A stretch of 15,073 bases of DNA. Source: Rubrimonas sp036770645 (lineage in GTDB: Bacteria; Pseudomonadota; Alphaproteobacteria; Rhodobacterales; Rhodobacteraceae). This document shows, in pieces, positions 1-7,714 of the stretch (position 1 is its first letter; each line of letters opens with the position of its first letter). The stretch covers positions 1 through 15,073 of the forward strand of contig DAIPIU010000068.1 of NCBI GenBank assembly GCA_036770645.1, given 5' to 3'. Position numbers and translations under genes: made by a program. The notes under the pieces are model-generated. The model saw only the letters and a program-made list of their open reading frames with translations. It ran no database searches and had not been told where the DNA came from.

Positions 1-2123
1 TCCGCCGCCTGCGCGATCACCGGCGTCATGGCCGACAGCGTCGCCTCGGGAAGCCAGCAGGCGATGCGGTGGCCGTCGCCGAGGTCGCGCATGGGCGGGT
101 TCTCCGTCTCGCAGATCGCGCGCCCCGCGGCGGCCTGCGCCTCGGCCTTGCGATGGCAGCGGGTCTGGAACGGGCAGCCCGTGGGCGGCTTCATGGCCGA
201 GGGGATCTCGCCCTCCAGCAGGATGCGCTGCTTGCTGACCGAGGCGTCGGCGACCGGCGCGGCGGACAGCAGCGCCTCGGTGTAGGGGTGGTAGGGAGGG
301 CCGTAGACCTGCGCCGTGGCGCCCTGCTCGACCACATGCCCGAGATACATGACCACCACGCGGTCCGCGAGGTAGCGCACGACGCCGAGATCGTGGCTGA
401 TGAACAGCATGGTGGTGCGCCTGTCGCGCTGGATCTCGGTCAGGAGCTGGGTCACCGCGGCCTGCACGCTGACGTCGAGCGCCGAGACCGGCTCGTCCGC
501 CACCACCACGTCGGGCTCGCCCGCGAAGGCGCGGGCGATGCCGATGCGCTGCTTCTGCCCGCCGGACAGCTGGCGCGGCATGCGCGTCGCGAAGGCGCGC
601 GGCAGCTTCACCGTGTCGAGCAGCGCCAGCATGCGCTCGCGGCGCTCGGCCCGCGACGCGCCGACGCCGAACATCTGCAGCACACGCATGATCTGCGTCC
701 CGACGCTCTGCGACGGGTTCAGCGTGTCGAAAGGGTTCTGGAACACCATCTGGATGCGGCTGACCGTCTCCGGCCCGCGCGCGCCCACCGCCATGCCGCC
801 GATCTCGACCTCGCCCAGCCGCACCGTGCCCGCGGTCGCGGTCTCGAGCCCCAGCAGCACCTTGGCGAGGGTCGACTTGCCGCAGCCCGATTCGCCGACG
901 ATCGCGACCGTCTCGGCCTCGCGCGCCTCGATGTCGAGGCCGGCATTGGCCTTGACCGTGCGGGTGTCGCGCGACAGCAGGCCGGTGGTGACCTGGTAGT
1001 ATTTCTTCAGCCCCTCGATGCGCAGCACCGTTCCGCCCGGCACGACCGCCGCGCCGGCCGCGGCATCCGCGGGCGGCGCGTCCCAGTCGATGGCCCCGAT
1101 CCGCCGGCAGCGGCTGAGATGGTCGTTGCCCGCGGCGGCCATCTCGATCGTGCCGCGGTCGCACAGGCCAGCCTCGAAATGGCCGCAGCGCGGGCCGAAG
1201 TTGCAGCCTTCGGGGCGTTCGTGCGGCAGGGGAAGCTGGCCGGGGATGGCGATCAGCGGCCGGCGCGTCTTGTCCGCGCCTGGCACCGGAATCGAGCGGA
1301 ACAGCCCCTGCGTGTAGGGGTGGCGCATGCGGCGGAACACGTCGCGCGTGTCGCCGGCCTCCACCGCCTCGCCGGAATACATCACCGTGATGCGGTCGCA
1401 GACCTCGAGCACCAGCCCGAGATTGTGCGAGATGAACAGCAGCGAGGCCCCGGTCTCGGCGGCGAGAGCCTTGACCAGATCGACGATGCCGGCCTCGACC
1501 GTCACGTCGAGCGCCGTCGTGGGCTCGTCCATCAGCAGCAGGTCGGGCCGGCACAGCAGGGCCATGGCGATGACCACGCGCTGCTGCTGGCCGCCCGAGA
1601 TCTGGTGCGGATATGACCCCATCACGCGCTCGGGGTCCGGCAGGCGCACCGCGCGCAGCATCGCCAGCGCCCGGGCCTCGGCCGCGCGCCGGGCAAGCCC
1701 GTCATGCAGCATCGGACCCTCGGCGAGCTGGGCCCCGATGCGCATGGCCGGGTTCAGCGAGGCCATGGGTTCCTGATACACCATGGCGATCCGGGACCCG
1801 CGGATGCTTTGCAGCCGCGCCGGGGACATGGTCACGATGTCCTCGCCGTTGAACAGGATCTGCCCGCCGGTGATGCGCCCGTTGCGCCCGAGGTCGCGCA
1901 GGATCGCCAGCGCCACCGTGGACTTGCCGCAGCCGGATTCGCCGACCAGCCCCATCGCCTGGCCGGGCATGACGCGGCAGGAGAAATCCATCACCGCCGG
2001 GATCTCGCCGGCGCGGGTGAAGAAGCTGATCGACAGGTTGCGGATGTCGAGGATGGGCCGCGCGCCGTCCGCGCCCGGGTCGGCGCCGGGGGGGGCGTTG
2101 GTTGCGAGGGCGGCGTCGGTCAT
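1..2123 (-). CDS. Peptide-type ABC transporter ATP-binding protein with two fused nucleotide-binding domains (partial, C-terminus off the window)
   Basis: This is the energy-coupling subunit of a peptide/opine-type ABC importer, acting on the cytoplasmic face of the inner membrane. The frame is open from ATG 2123 to the left edge, giving 707 codons. Two complete ATPase halves are visible. The first has Walker A GESGCGKST at residues 61-69, signature SGGQQQ at 176-181 and Walker B MDEPT with Asp199/Glu200. The second has Walker A GESGCGKST at 410-418, signature SGGQKQ from 520 and Walker B ADEP with Asp543/Glu544. Each half is followed by an oligopeptide-transporter C-terminal segment (HPYTQGL, then HPYTEAL) with a Cys-containing GPRC/QTRC patch. 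It is therefore a DppD-DppF-like fusion. The start is supported by GGAAAGGA just upstream, and the gene lies 15 bases after the binding-protein gene, so the two are co-transcribed. Permease genes are probably beyond the left edge. The substrate cannot be told from sequence. Confidence 0.93.
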   Translation of the reverse strand, partial: MTDAALATNAPPGADPGADGARPILDIRNLSISFFTRAGEIPAVMDFSCRVMPGQAMGLVGESGCGKSTVALAILRDLGRNGRITGGQILFNGEDIVTMSPARLQSIRGSRIAMVYQEPMASLNPAMRIGAQLAEGPMLHDGLARRAAEARALAMLRAVRLPDPERVMGSYPHQISGGQQQRVVIAMALLCRPDLLLMDEPTTALDVTVEAGIVDLVKALAAETGASLLFISHNLGLVLEVCDRITVMYSGEAVEAGDTRDVFRRMRHPYTQGLFRSIPVPGADKTRRPLIAIPGQLPLPHERPEGCNFGPRCGHFEAGLCDRGTIEMAAAGNDHLSRCRRIGAIDWDAPPADAAAGAAVVPGGTVLRIEGLKKYYQVTTGLLSRDTRTVKANAGLDIEAREAETVAIVGESGCGKSTLAKVLLGLETATAGTVRLGEVEIGGMAVGARGPETVSRIQMVFQNPFDTLNPSQSVGTQIMRVLQMFGVGASRAERRERMLALLDTVKLPRAFATRMPRQLSGGQKQRIGIARAFAGEPDVVVADEPVSALDVSVQAAVTQLLTEIQRDRRTTMLFISHDLGVVRYLADRVVVMYLGHVVEQGATAQVYGPPYHPYTEALLSAAPVADASVSKQRILLEGEIPSAMKPPTGCPFQTRCHRKAEAQAAAGRAICETENPPMRDLGDGHRIACWLPEATLSAMTPVIAQAA

Positions 2124-2138
2124 GGCGGGTCCTTTCCG

Positions 2139-3773
2139 TCAGCCTTCGTCGAGCCAGAGCCGGTCGAGGTGGATCTCGAAGCTCGGGTGCATGCGGAAGC
2201 CCCGCAGGCGCGGGGCGGCATGGGCGGCGGCGGCGCGCCAATAGGGCTGGATGATCGCCCCGCTGTCGCGCAGCCTTGTCTGGAGCTGCGCCATCAGCGG
2301 CACGCGAGCGGCCGAGTTCGGCACGGCCAGCGCGGCGTCGAGGAGGGCGTCGAATTCCGGGTCGGCGAAGCCGGTCTCGTTCCATGCGGCGCCCGACCGG
2401 TAGGCCAGCGCGAGGTTCTGCACCCCGAGCGGGCGCATCGACCAGTTGGTGACCGAGAAGGGGAAGTCGCGCCAGCCCGCCCAGAAGCTTTCGGCGGGCA
2501 GGATGGCGCGGCGCACCGCGATGCCGGCGTCGCGCAGCTGGGCCGCCACCGCGTCGGCGGTGTTGCGCCGCCAGTCGTCGTCGAGCGAGACGAGCTCGAG
2601 CTCGGTTCCGGCATGGCCGGCCTCGGCCATCAGCGCGCGCGCCGCCGCGGGATCGTGCGCGGGGGGCGGCAGGGCGGCGTAGTCGGGGTGCATCGGGCCG
2701 ACATGGTGGTTCTCGGCCACCCGCCCGCGCCCGGCATGGCCGATCTGCAGCACGGTCTCGTTGTCGACCGCCAGCTGCAGCGCCCGGCGCACGCGGAGGT
2801 CGTCGAAGGGCGCTGCGCGCAGGTTGGTCCGCGCCACGATAGTGTTGGCGGTGACGGCCTCGTGCCGGACGAGGCCCAGCGCGTCGAGCGCCTCGAGGAA
2901 ATCGGGTTCGCTTTCCTGCACCAGGTCGATGGCCCCGGCGGCGAAGGCGTCGCGCGTCGCCCCGGCCCCGACGCCGAGGTCGAGCCATTCCACGGCGTCG
3001 AGCCAGACGGGACCGCCCCACCACCCGTCGCGCCGCACCGCCCTGGCGCGCAGGCCGGGTTCGAGCGCCTCGAGCGCGAAGGGGCCCGTGCCGACCGGGT
3101 TGGCCGCGAGATCGCCGCCTTCCGCCTCGAAGCGGCGATGGACGATGAGGGCGGGATAGTCGGCCATGCCCGCGATCAGCGTGGCGTCGGGCCGGCGCAG
3201 CACGAGGCGCACGGTGCGGGCGTCGAGCGCCTGCGCCCCGCCCGCCGTCAGGGCCCCGGTCGCGGGGTCGACGAGGGCGGCGAAACGGGCGGCCATGGAA
3301 TTGCCGGGCGCGGCCGCGTCGCACCAGCGCGCGATGTTGGCCAGCACGTCCTCGGCCCCGAAGGGCTCGCCCGTCGACCACGCGACGCCGGGGCGCAGGT
3401 GCAGCAGGTATTCCCGCGCGTCGCCCGAAACCTCCCAGCCCTCGAGCAGCCAGGGCTCGAAGGCGTGGTCGGCGCCGAAGCGCACCAGCGGCTCGACGAA
3501 GGCGCGGGCGAGGTTGCCCATCTCGGACCAGTCGAAGGCGCGCGGGTCCGGAATCGCCTTGACCGGCATGCCGATGCGCAGCACGCCGCCCATCCGGGGC
3601 GCGCGCGGGGCGGGTTCGGGCCCGGGCGAGCCCGTCGCCGCGCGCGCCGCGGCCGCCGGGACGCCCAGCGCCGTCAGCATGGCCAGCGCCTCGCGGCGGT
3701 CGACCAGCCCCGACCGGGCCGCGTCCGCCAGCGCATCGCGATCCGGCCCGAGGCTGCGTCCTTCGCCCGACAT
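2139..3773 (-). CDS. ABC transporter substrate-binding protein, family 5 (peptide/nickel/opine type), Tat-like leader
   Basis: This is a periplasmic solute-binding protein of the SBP_bac_5 family (544 residues, usual for the family) that delivers a peptide-like ligand to the importer encoded next to it. Family features include the early GGVLRIG strand, the segment with RPGVAWSTGEPFGAEDV, the NPVGTGPF motif, the RRALQLAVDNE helix and a C-terminal LDRLWLD. The N-terminus is a long polar stretch followed by DRREALAMLTALGVP (residues 25-39) and a run of Ala. This looks like a Tat signal with an extended n-region and a degenerate twin-arginine motif, a layout common in Rhodobacterales binding proteins. 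ATG 3773 is chosen because AGGGAG lies 7 bases upstream; an upstream in-frame extension to 3935 has no family-like sequence. The stop is 15 bases before the ATPase start. The gene is divergent from sgaA across a 281-base gap. Confidence 0.9.
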   Translation of the reverse strand: MSGEGRSLGPDRDALADAARSGLVDRREALAMLTALGVPAAAARAATGSPGPEPAPRAPRMGGVLRIGMPVKAIPDPRAFDWSEMGNLARAFVEPLVRFGADHAFEPWLLEGWEVSGDAREYLLHLRPGVAWSTGEPFGAEDVLANIARWCDAAAPGNSMAARFAALVDPATGALTAGGAQALDARTVRLVLRRPDATLIAGMADYPALIVHRRFEAEGGDLAANPVGTGPFALEALEPGLRARAVRRDGWWGGPVWLDAVEWLDLGVGAGATRDAFAAGAIDLVQESEPDFLEALDALGLVRHEAVTANTIVARTNLRAAPFDDLRVRRALQLAVDNETVLQIGHAGRGRVAENHHVGPMHPDYAALPPPAHDPAAARALMAEAGHAGTELELVSLDDDWRRNTADAVAAQLRDAGIAVRRAILPAESFWAGWRDFPFSVTNWSMRPLGVQNLALAYRSGAAWNETGFADPEFDALLDAALAVPNSAARVPLMAQLQTRLRDSGAIIQPYWRAAAAHAAPRLRGFRMHPSFEIHLDRLWLDEG

Positions 3774-3915
3774 GGCGCGCTCCCTGGCCGCGGAGGCGCG
3801 GCCGGCACGGTCCATGAACAGAGCGCGCAGCGCCGCCGGGCGCAACCCTCCGCGACAGCGCGCGGCGCGCGATGCCGCCGCCGCCCAAAACGGGCAACCC
3901 CTGTGAAATACCCCA

Positions 3916-3940
3916 AACGGGTGGTGCGACATCACCCGTT
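3916..3940. promoter_or_regulatory. Operator-like inverted repeat between the divergent units
   Basis: AACGGGTGGTG - CGA - CATCACCCGTT: two 11-base arms around a 3-base centre, 10 of 11 positions complementary (the outer 8 perfectly). The symmetry, about 25 bases in a divergent gap, suits a dimeric transcription factor. No regulator gene lies next to it, so the binding protein is unknown. Confidence 0.5.
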
Positions 3941-3952
3941 CGGAAGAAAATT

Positions 3953-3969
3953 ACCCTCCCGCGGAGGGT
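3953..3969. promoter_or_regulatory. Second dyad upstream of sgaA
   Basis: ACCCTCC - CGC - GGAGGGT, 7-base perfect arms around a 3-base centre. It starts 12 bases after the first dyad ends, but its arm sequence differs (ACCCTCC versus AACGGGTG), so it may be a site for a different protein or a short hairpin in the leader RNA. Confidence 0.35.
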
Positions 3970-4054
3970 TGGGCGAAACCGCCGGCGAGTCGATCCTTTT
4001 CCAGTCAACGGCGCGCACGGCCAAAGCCAGACGCCGCATCGGGAGGAAGACAAG

Positions 4055-5254
4055 ATGAAGACCGGACACTGCCACCTGTTCATTCCCGGCCCGACCAACA
4101 TTCCCGAAGCCGTCCGCCGCGCCATGTGCGTGCCCATGGAGGACCAGCGCGCCCCCGATTTCGGCGAGCTGACCCTTCCGCTGTTAGAGGGGCTGAAGGC
4201 GGTGCTCGGCACGCGGACCGGGCGCGTGATCCTGTGGCCCGGCTCCGGCACGGCGGCCTGGGAGGCCGCGATCGCCAACACGCTGAACCCGGGCGACCGG
4301 GTGCTGATGGCCCGCCACGGCCAGTTCTCGGCGCTTTGGGTCGAGATGGCCGAGCGCCTCGGCCTCGATGTCGAGGTGGTGGACGTGCAGTGGGGCGCGG
4401 GCTGTCCGGCGCGCGAGTTCGAGCGCCGCCTCGGCGCCGACCGCCACGGGACCATCAAGGCGGTGTTCGTCACGCACAACGAGACCGCGACGGGCGTGAC
4501 CTCGGACGTGGCCGCGGTGCGCCGCGCGCTCGACGCCAGCTTCCACGACGCGCTGCTGTTCGTGGACGGCGTGTCCTCGGTCGCCTCGATCGACTTCCGC
4601 ATGGACGACTGGGCGGTGGACCTGGCGGTGACCGGCTCGCAGAAGGGCCTGATGCTGCCCGCCGGCCTCGCGATCCTCGGCGTCAGCGAGAAGGCGCTCG
4701 AGGCGTCGAGGGCCTCCACGATGCCGCGGGCCTATTTCCGCTTCGAGGACATGCTGAAGGCCAACGCCACCGGCCATTTCCCCTACACCCCGCCCACGCC
4801 GCTGTTCCACGGCCTGAAGGCGTCGCTCGGCCTGCTGTTCGACGAGGGGCTGGACAATGTCTACGCCCGGCACCGCCGCCTGGCCGAGGGCGTGCGGCGC
4901 GCCGTCGACGCCTGGGGGCTGCGGCTCTGCGCCCAGGCGCGGTGCTTCCACTCCGACACGGTGTCCACGATCATGACGCCCGAGGGCGTCGACGGGGCCG
5001 CCGTGGTGCGCACCGCCTACCAGAAATACCGCACCTCCTTCGGCGTGGGCCTGGGCCCGCTCCAGGGCCGCGCCTTCCGCATCGGCCACCTGGGCGACCT
5101 GAACGAGGGCATGCTGATCGCCGCGCTGGGCGTTGCCGAGATGGCGCTGCGCGACTGCGGCGCGAAGGTCGAGCCCGGATCGGGCATCGCCGCCGCCTGC
5201 GAGTTCTGGCGGGAGGGCCGCGGCCGCCCCGCCCTGCGAATCGCCGCCGAATAG
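4055..5254 (+). CDS. sgaA: Serine-glyoxylate-type aminotransferase (class V, PLP-dependent)
   Basis: The protein (399 residues) belongs to the class V aminotransferases and resembles serine-glyoxylate aminotransferase of serine-cycle methylotrophs: serine + glyoxylate to hydroxypyruvate + glycine, in the cytoplasm. Visible features are IPGPTNIP near the N-terminus (residues 10-17), the phosphate-binding GSGTAAWE (63-70), THNETATGV (140-148), the cofactor aspartate in FVDGVSS (Asp171), the Schiff-base lysine in TGSQKG (Lys197), FPYTPP (242-247) and a carboxylate-binding arginine in FRIGHLGD (Arg342). ATG 4055 is preceded by GGGAGGAAGA, so the longer open frame from 3872 is not used. It is the first gene of the sgaA-mcl-mtkA-mtkB set, where it would remove the glyoxylate released by malyl-CoA cleavage. 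The amino donor is uncertain: the related aspartate-glyoxylate enzyme BhcA is close in sequence, and only the mcl/mtk context favours SgaA. Confidence 0.85.
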   Translation: MKTGHCHLFIPGPTNIPEAVRRAMCVPMEDQRAPDFGELTLPLLEGLKAVLGTRTGRVILWPGSGTAAWEAAIANTLNPGDRVLMARHGQFSALWVEMAERLGLDVEVVDVQWGAGCPAREFERRLGADRHGTIKAVFVTHNETATGVTSDVAAVRRALDASFHDALLFVDGVSSVASIDFRMDDWAVDLAVTGSQKGLMLPAGLAILGVSEKALEASRASTMPRAYFRFEDMLKANATGHFPYTPPTPLFHGLKASLGLLFDEGLDNVYARHRRLAEGVRRAVDAWGLRLCAQARCFHSDTVSTIMTPEGVDGAAVVRTAYQKYRTSFGVGLGPLQGRAFRIGHLGDLNEGMLIAALGVAEMALRDCGAKVEPGSGIAAACEFWREGRGRPALRIAAE

Positions 5255-5274
5255 CGGCCTCGATCCCCCTGTCT

Positions 5275-5320
5275 CCCCGGGGCACGACGGGCTACCGTAC
5301 CGGCCCCGGGGCCTTTTTTT
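5275..5320 (+). terminator. Terminator-like hairpin with T7 between sgaA and mcl
   Basis: CCCCGGGGC (5275-5283) pairs perfectly with GCCCCGGGG (5303-5311), 9 bp all G/C, with a 19-base loop that can form a small ACGG/CCGT inner stem. Two bases later comes a run of seven T (5314-5320). This is a good intrinsic-terminator layout, placed inside what otherwise looks like one transcription unit, so it may be a partial terminator or attenuator. Confidence 0.55.
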
Positions 5321-5341
5321 ACCTGCAGGCGAGGACGAGAC

Positions 5342-6310
5342 ATGAGCCACACGCTTCACCCCCTGCGCAAGCAGCGCCTTCACCGCAGCGAACTGGCGGT
5401 GCCCGCGTCGAACATGACCATGGTCCAGAAGGCCGCCGACAGCGCCGCGGACGTGGTGTTCCTGGACCTGGAGGACGCGGTCGCGCCCCCCGAGAAGGAG
5501 CAGGCGCGCAGGAACGCGGTCATGGCGCTGAACGAGATCGACTGGGCCGCCCGCGGCAAGACCGTGTCGGTGCGCATCAACGGCCTCGACACGCACTACA
5601 TGTACCGCGACGTGGTCGACATCATGGAGCAGGCGGGCGACCGCGTGCACACGCTGCTGGTGCCCAAGGTCGGCGTGCCGGCCGACCTCTACATGGTCGA
5701 TGCCATGGTGAACCAGATCGAGCAGGCGAAGGGCTACGAGACCCGGGTGGGCCTCGAGGCGCTGATCGAGACCTCGCTCGGCATGGCCAATGTCGAGGAG
5801 ATCGCCCGCTTCGGCGCCACGCAGTGCTGGCGGCTCGAGGCGCTGCATTTCGGCGTGGCCGACTACGCCGCCTCGATGCGGGCGCGCACGGTGAACATCG
5901 GCGGCCTGAACCCGGACTATCCGGGCGACCAGTGGCACGCCTCGATCACGCGCATGGTGATCGCCTGCCGGGCCTACGGCCTGCGCGCCATTGACGGGCC
6001 GTTCGGCGACTTCTCGGACCCCGAGGGTTACAAGGCCGGCGCGCGCCGGGCCGCGGCGCTGGGCTGCGAGGGCAAATGGGCGATCCACCCCAGCCAGGTC
6101 GCCTATGCCAACGAGGTGTTCTCGCCCACCGAGGCCGAGGTCACCAAGGCCCGCCGCATCGTCGAGGCGCTGCGCGAGGCCGAGGCGGCCGGCAAGGGCG
6201 CGGCCTCGCTCGACGGCAAGATGATCGACGCGGCGTCGGAGAAGATGGCCAACAACGTGCTGACCGTCGCCGCCGCCATCGCCCGCGCCAACGACCACGA
6301 CGGGGCCTGA
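5342..6310 (+). CDS. mcl: L-malyl-CoA lyase, Methylobacterium MclA-like (CitE/HpcH family)
   Basis: The enzyme (322 residues) cleaves L-malyl-CoA into acetyl-CoA and glyoxylate with Mg2+ in the cytoplasm. It is a CitE/HpcH-type TIM barrel: RLHRSELAVPASN near the N-terminus, FLDLEDAVAP (residues 40-49), RINGLDT (Arg78), PKVG, Glu143 in ALIET and Asp174 in FGVADYAAS as expected metal ligands, then IDGPFGDFSDPEGY (217-230) and KWAIHPSQ (245-252). From memory, the N-terminal motif and NGLDTHYMYRDVVDI resemble the serine-cycle MclA of Methylobacterium more than Rhodobacter Mcl1 of the ethylmalonyl-CoA pathway. The segment around residues 188-204 appears shorter than in those relatives. The start has GGCGAGGA 8-14 bases upstream. 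It is 87 bases after sgaA, with a terminator-like hairpin in the gap, and 213 bases before mtkA. Some activity on beta-methylmalyl-CoA is possible. Confidence 0.9.
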   Translation: MSHTLHPLRKQRLHRSELAVPASNMTMVQKAADSAADVVFLDLEDAVAPPEKEQARRNAVMALNEIDWAARGKTVSVRINGLDTHYMYRDVVDIMEQAGDRVHTLLVPKVGVPADLYMVDAMVNQIEQAKGYETRVGLEALIETSLGMANVEEIARFGATQCWRLEALHFGVADYAASMRARTVNIGGLNPDYPGDQWHASITRMVIACRAYGLRAIDGPFGDFSDPEGYKAGARRAAALGCEGKWAIHPSQVAYANEVFSPTEAEVTKARRIVEALREAEAAGKGAASLDGKMIDAASEKMANNVLTVAAAIARANDHDGA

Positions 6311-6339
6311 GGCCCGCCTTCCCCCGCCGCCCCGACCCT

Positions 6340-6450
6340 TCCTCCCGTTGGGGGAGGGCGCGCGAGGCGGGGCCGCCGCCCGCGCCGCCGACGGGCGGCG
6401 CGGGCCGTCCGGCCCCCACCCCCCCCTCTCCCCCATGGGCGGGAGGGCCC
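6340..6450. repeat. REP-like palindromic element between mcl and mtkA
   Basis: This G/C-only-rich block contains three stem-loops in a row. They are CCTCCC/GGGAGG (6341-6357), a perfect 12-bp stem GCCCGCGCCGCC/GGCGGCGCGGGC with a GACG loop (6378-6405), and CTCCC/GGGAG (6428-6445). Flanking arms (GGGGCC 6369-6374 with GGCCCC 6411-6416, and GGGGGAGGG 6350-6358 with CCCTCTCCCCC 6424-6434) can close the whole into one large fold. The outer motif, C-rich then G-rich around CCCCCATGGG or CCCGTTGGGG, resembles repeated intergenic palindromes of GC-rich alphaproteobacteria. Only one copy is in this window, so 'repeat' is an inference. Confidence 0.55.
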
Positions 6451-6523
6451 GGGACCGAGGGGGCACCGCAGAATTCGGACCAGACGGCGGACCACCGCCG
6501 CGCAGCCGCAAAGGGAGACGCCC

Positions 6524-7699
6524 ATGGACATCCACGAATACCAGGCCAAGGAGATCCTCGCCGAGTTCGGCGTGCCGATCCCCCTCGGCGGCCTCGCCTA
6601 CAGCCCCGAGCAGGCGAGCTATCGCGCCCGCGAGATCGGGGGCGACCGCTGGGTGGTGAAGGCCCAGATCCATTCGGGCGGCCGCGGCGAGGCCGGCGGC
6701 GTGCGCATCTGCGCGACCGAGCACGAGATCCAGGACGCCGCCGCCGACATGCTGGGCCGCCGCCTCGTGACCCGCCAGACCGGGCCAGCGGGCAAGCTGG
6801 TCGGGCGCCTCTACGTCGAGGCCGCGACCGACATCCGGCAGGAGCTCTACCTCGCGCTGGTGCTGGACCGCGTGTCCGAGCGCATCATGGTCGTGGCGTC
6901 CTCGGAAGGCGGCATGGAGATCGAGGAGATCGCCGAGAGCCAGCCCGACAGCATCCTGCGCCTGACCATCGACCCCGCGACGGGCCTGTGCGAGTTCCAG
7001 GCGCGCGAGCTGGCCTTCGGGCTGGGGCTCGACTCGGGCCTCGTGAACAAGATGGTCCGCATCCTCGGCGGCGCCTACCGGGCCTTCCGCGACCTCGACG
7101 CGACGATGGTGGAGATCAACCCGCTGGTGGTCACCGGCTCGGGCGACCTCGTGGCGCTCGACTGCAAGATGTCCTTCGACGACAATGCGATGTTCCGCCG
7201 GCCCCGCGTGGCCGAGCTGCGCGACCGCAGCCAGGAGGACAAGCGCGAGACCGAGGCCGGCGACCAGGGCCTCGCCTATGTCGGGCTGGACGGCGACATC
7301 GGCTGCATGATCAACGGCGCGGGCCTCGCGATGGCCACGCTCGACATGATCAAGCTGGCCGGGGGCGAGCCCGCGAACTTCCTCGACATCGGCGGGGGGG
7401 CCAGCCCCGAGCGCGTGCTGAAGGCCTTCCGCCTGGTGCTGAACGACGACAAGGTGAAGGTGATGCTGGTCAACATCTTCGCCGGCATCAACCGCTGCGA
7501 CTGGGTGGCCGAGGGCGTGGTGCAGGCCTTCAAGACCCTGAAGGTCGAACTGCCCGTGGTGGTGCGCCTGTCGGGCACCAACGTCGCGGAAGGCAAGCGC
7601 ATCATCGCGGAATCCGGCCTGCCGATCGTCACGGCCGACACGCTGGCCGAGGCCGCCGAACGCGCGGTCGCGGCGCTGCACGCCCGCAAGGCGGCCTGA
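6524..7699 (+). CDS. mtkA: Malate-CoA ligase (malate thiokinase) subunit beta
   Basis: This is the ATP-grasp subunit (391 residues) of malate-CoA ligase, which makes malyl-CoA from malate, CoA and ATP. It is homologous to succinyl-CoA synthetase beta (SucC). Family marks are MDIHEYQAKE at the start, the ATP-grasp lysine in VVKAQIHSGGRG (Lys46), MVEINPLVV (Glu197, Asn199), ALDCKMSFDDNA (Asp213), INGAGLAMAT and FLDIGGGA (residues 287-293). From memory, the SFDDNAMFRR and NIFAGINRCDWVAEG segments match MtkA of Methylobacterium very well. SucC shares the general folds, but the neighbourhood (mcl, sgaA, no other TCA-cycle genes) also favours MtkA. The Shine-Dalgarno AGGGAG is at 6512-6517, and a small CGGCGG/CCGCCG hairpin (6485-6500) lies just before it. 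mtkB follows after 15 bases. Confidence 0.9.
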   Translation: MDIHEYQAKEILAEFGVPIPLGGLAYSPEQASYRAREIGGDRWVVKAQIHSGGRGEAGGVRICATEHEIQDAAADMLGRRLVTRQTGPAGKLVGRLYVEAATDIRQELYLALVLDRVSERIMVVASSEGGMEIEEIAESQPDSILRLTIDPATGLCEFQARELAFGLGLDSGLVNKMVRILGGAYRAFRDLDATMVEINPLVVTGSGDLVALDCKMSFDDNAMFRRPRVAELRDRSQEDKRETEAGDQGLAYVGLDGDIGCMINGAGLAMATLDMIKLAGGEPANFLDIGGGASPERVLKAFRLVLNDDKVKVMLVNIFAGINRCDWVAEGVVQAFKTLKVELPVVVRLSGTNVAEGKRIIAESGLPIVTADTLAEAAERAVAALHARKAA

Positions 7700-7714
7700 G
7701 GGGGGACCGGGACC

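Larger units (their letters stand above)
3774..4054. promoter_or_regulatory. Divergent intergenic region between the transporter and the sgaA operon
   Basis: This 281-base gap must hold the promoters for both divergent units. The half next to sgaA is clearly less GC-rich than the surrounding genes. It contains two dyads (3916-3940 and 3953-3969, listed separately) and the sgaA Shine-Dalgarno GGGAGGAAGA at 4041-4050. A weak sigma70-like pair for sgaA could be TTGGGC (3969-3974) and GATCCT (3992-3997) with a 17-base spacer, but each box matches only three of six consensus bases. I see no small gene here. Confidence 0.5.

Noticed and set aside
69..1616. A 515-codon plus-strand open frame opposite the ABC ATPase
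   Set aside because: Composition is His/Arg/Ala-rich with no motifs; the minus strand carries clear Walker and signature motifs over the same bases.
3872..4054. N-terminal extension of sgaA to 3872
   Set aside because: The extension passes through both dyads and has no family similarity; ATG 4055 has GGGAGGAAGA at the right distance and begins the family-like sequence.
1704..4058. A 784-codon plus-strand open frame opposite the binding-protein gene
   Set aside because: Same reason: antisense shadow with biased composition and no recognisable domain. It also crosses the divergent promoter region.
4055..5254. Assignment as BhcA (aspartate-glyoxylate aminotransferase of the beta-hydroxyaspartate cycle)
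   Set aside because: Sequence is similar, but bhcB, bhcC and bhcD neighbours are absent, and the mcl-mtkA-mtkB context and the FEDM..ANATGHFPYTPP segment fit serine-glyoxylate aminotransferase better. Not excluded.
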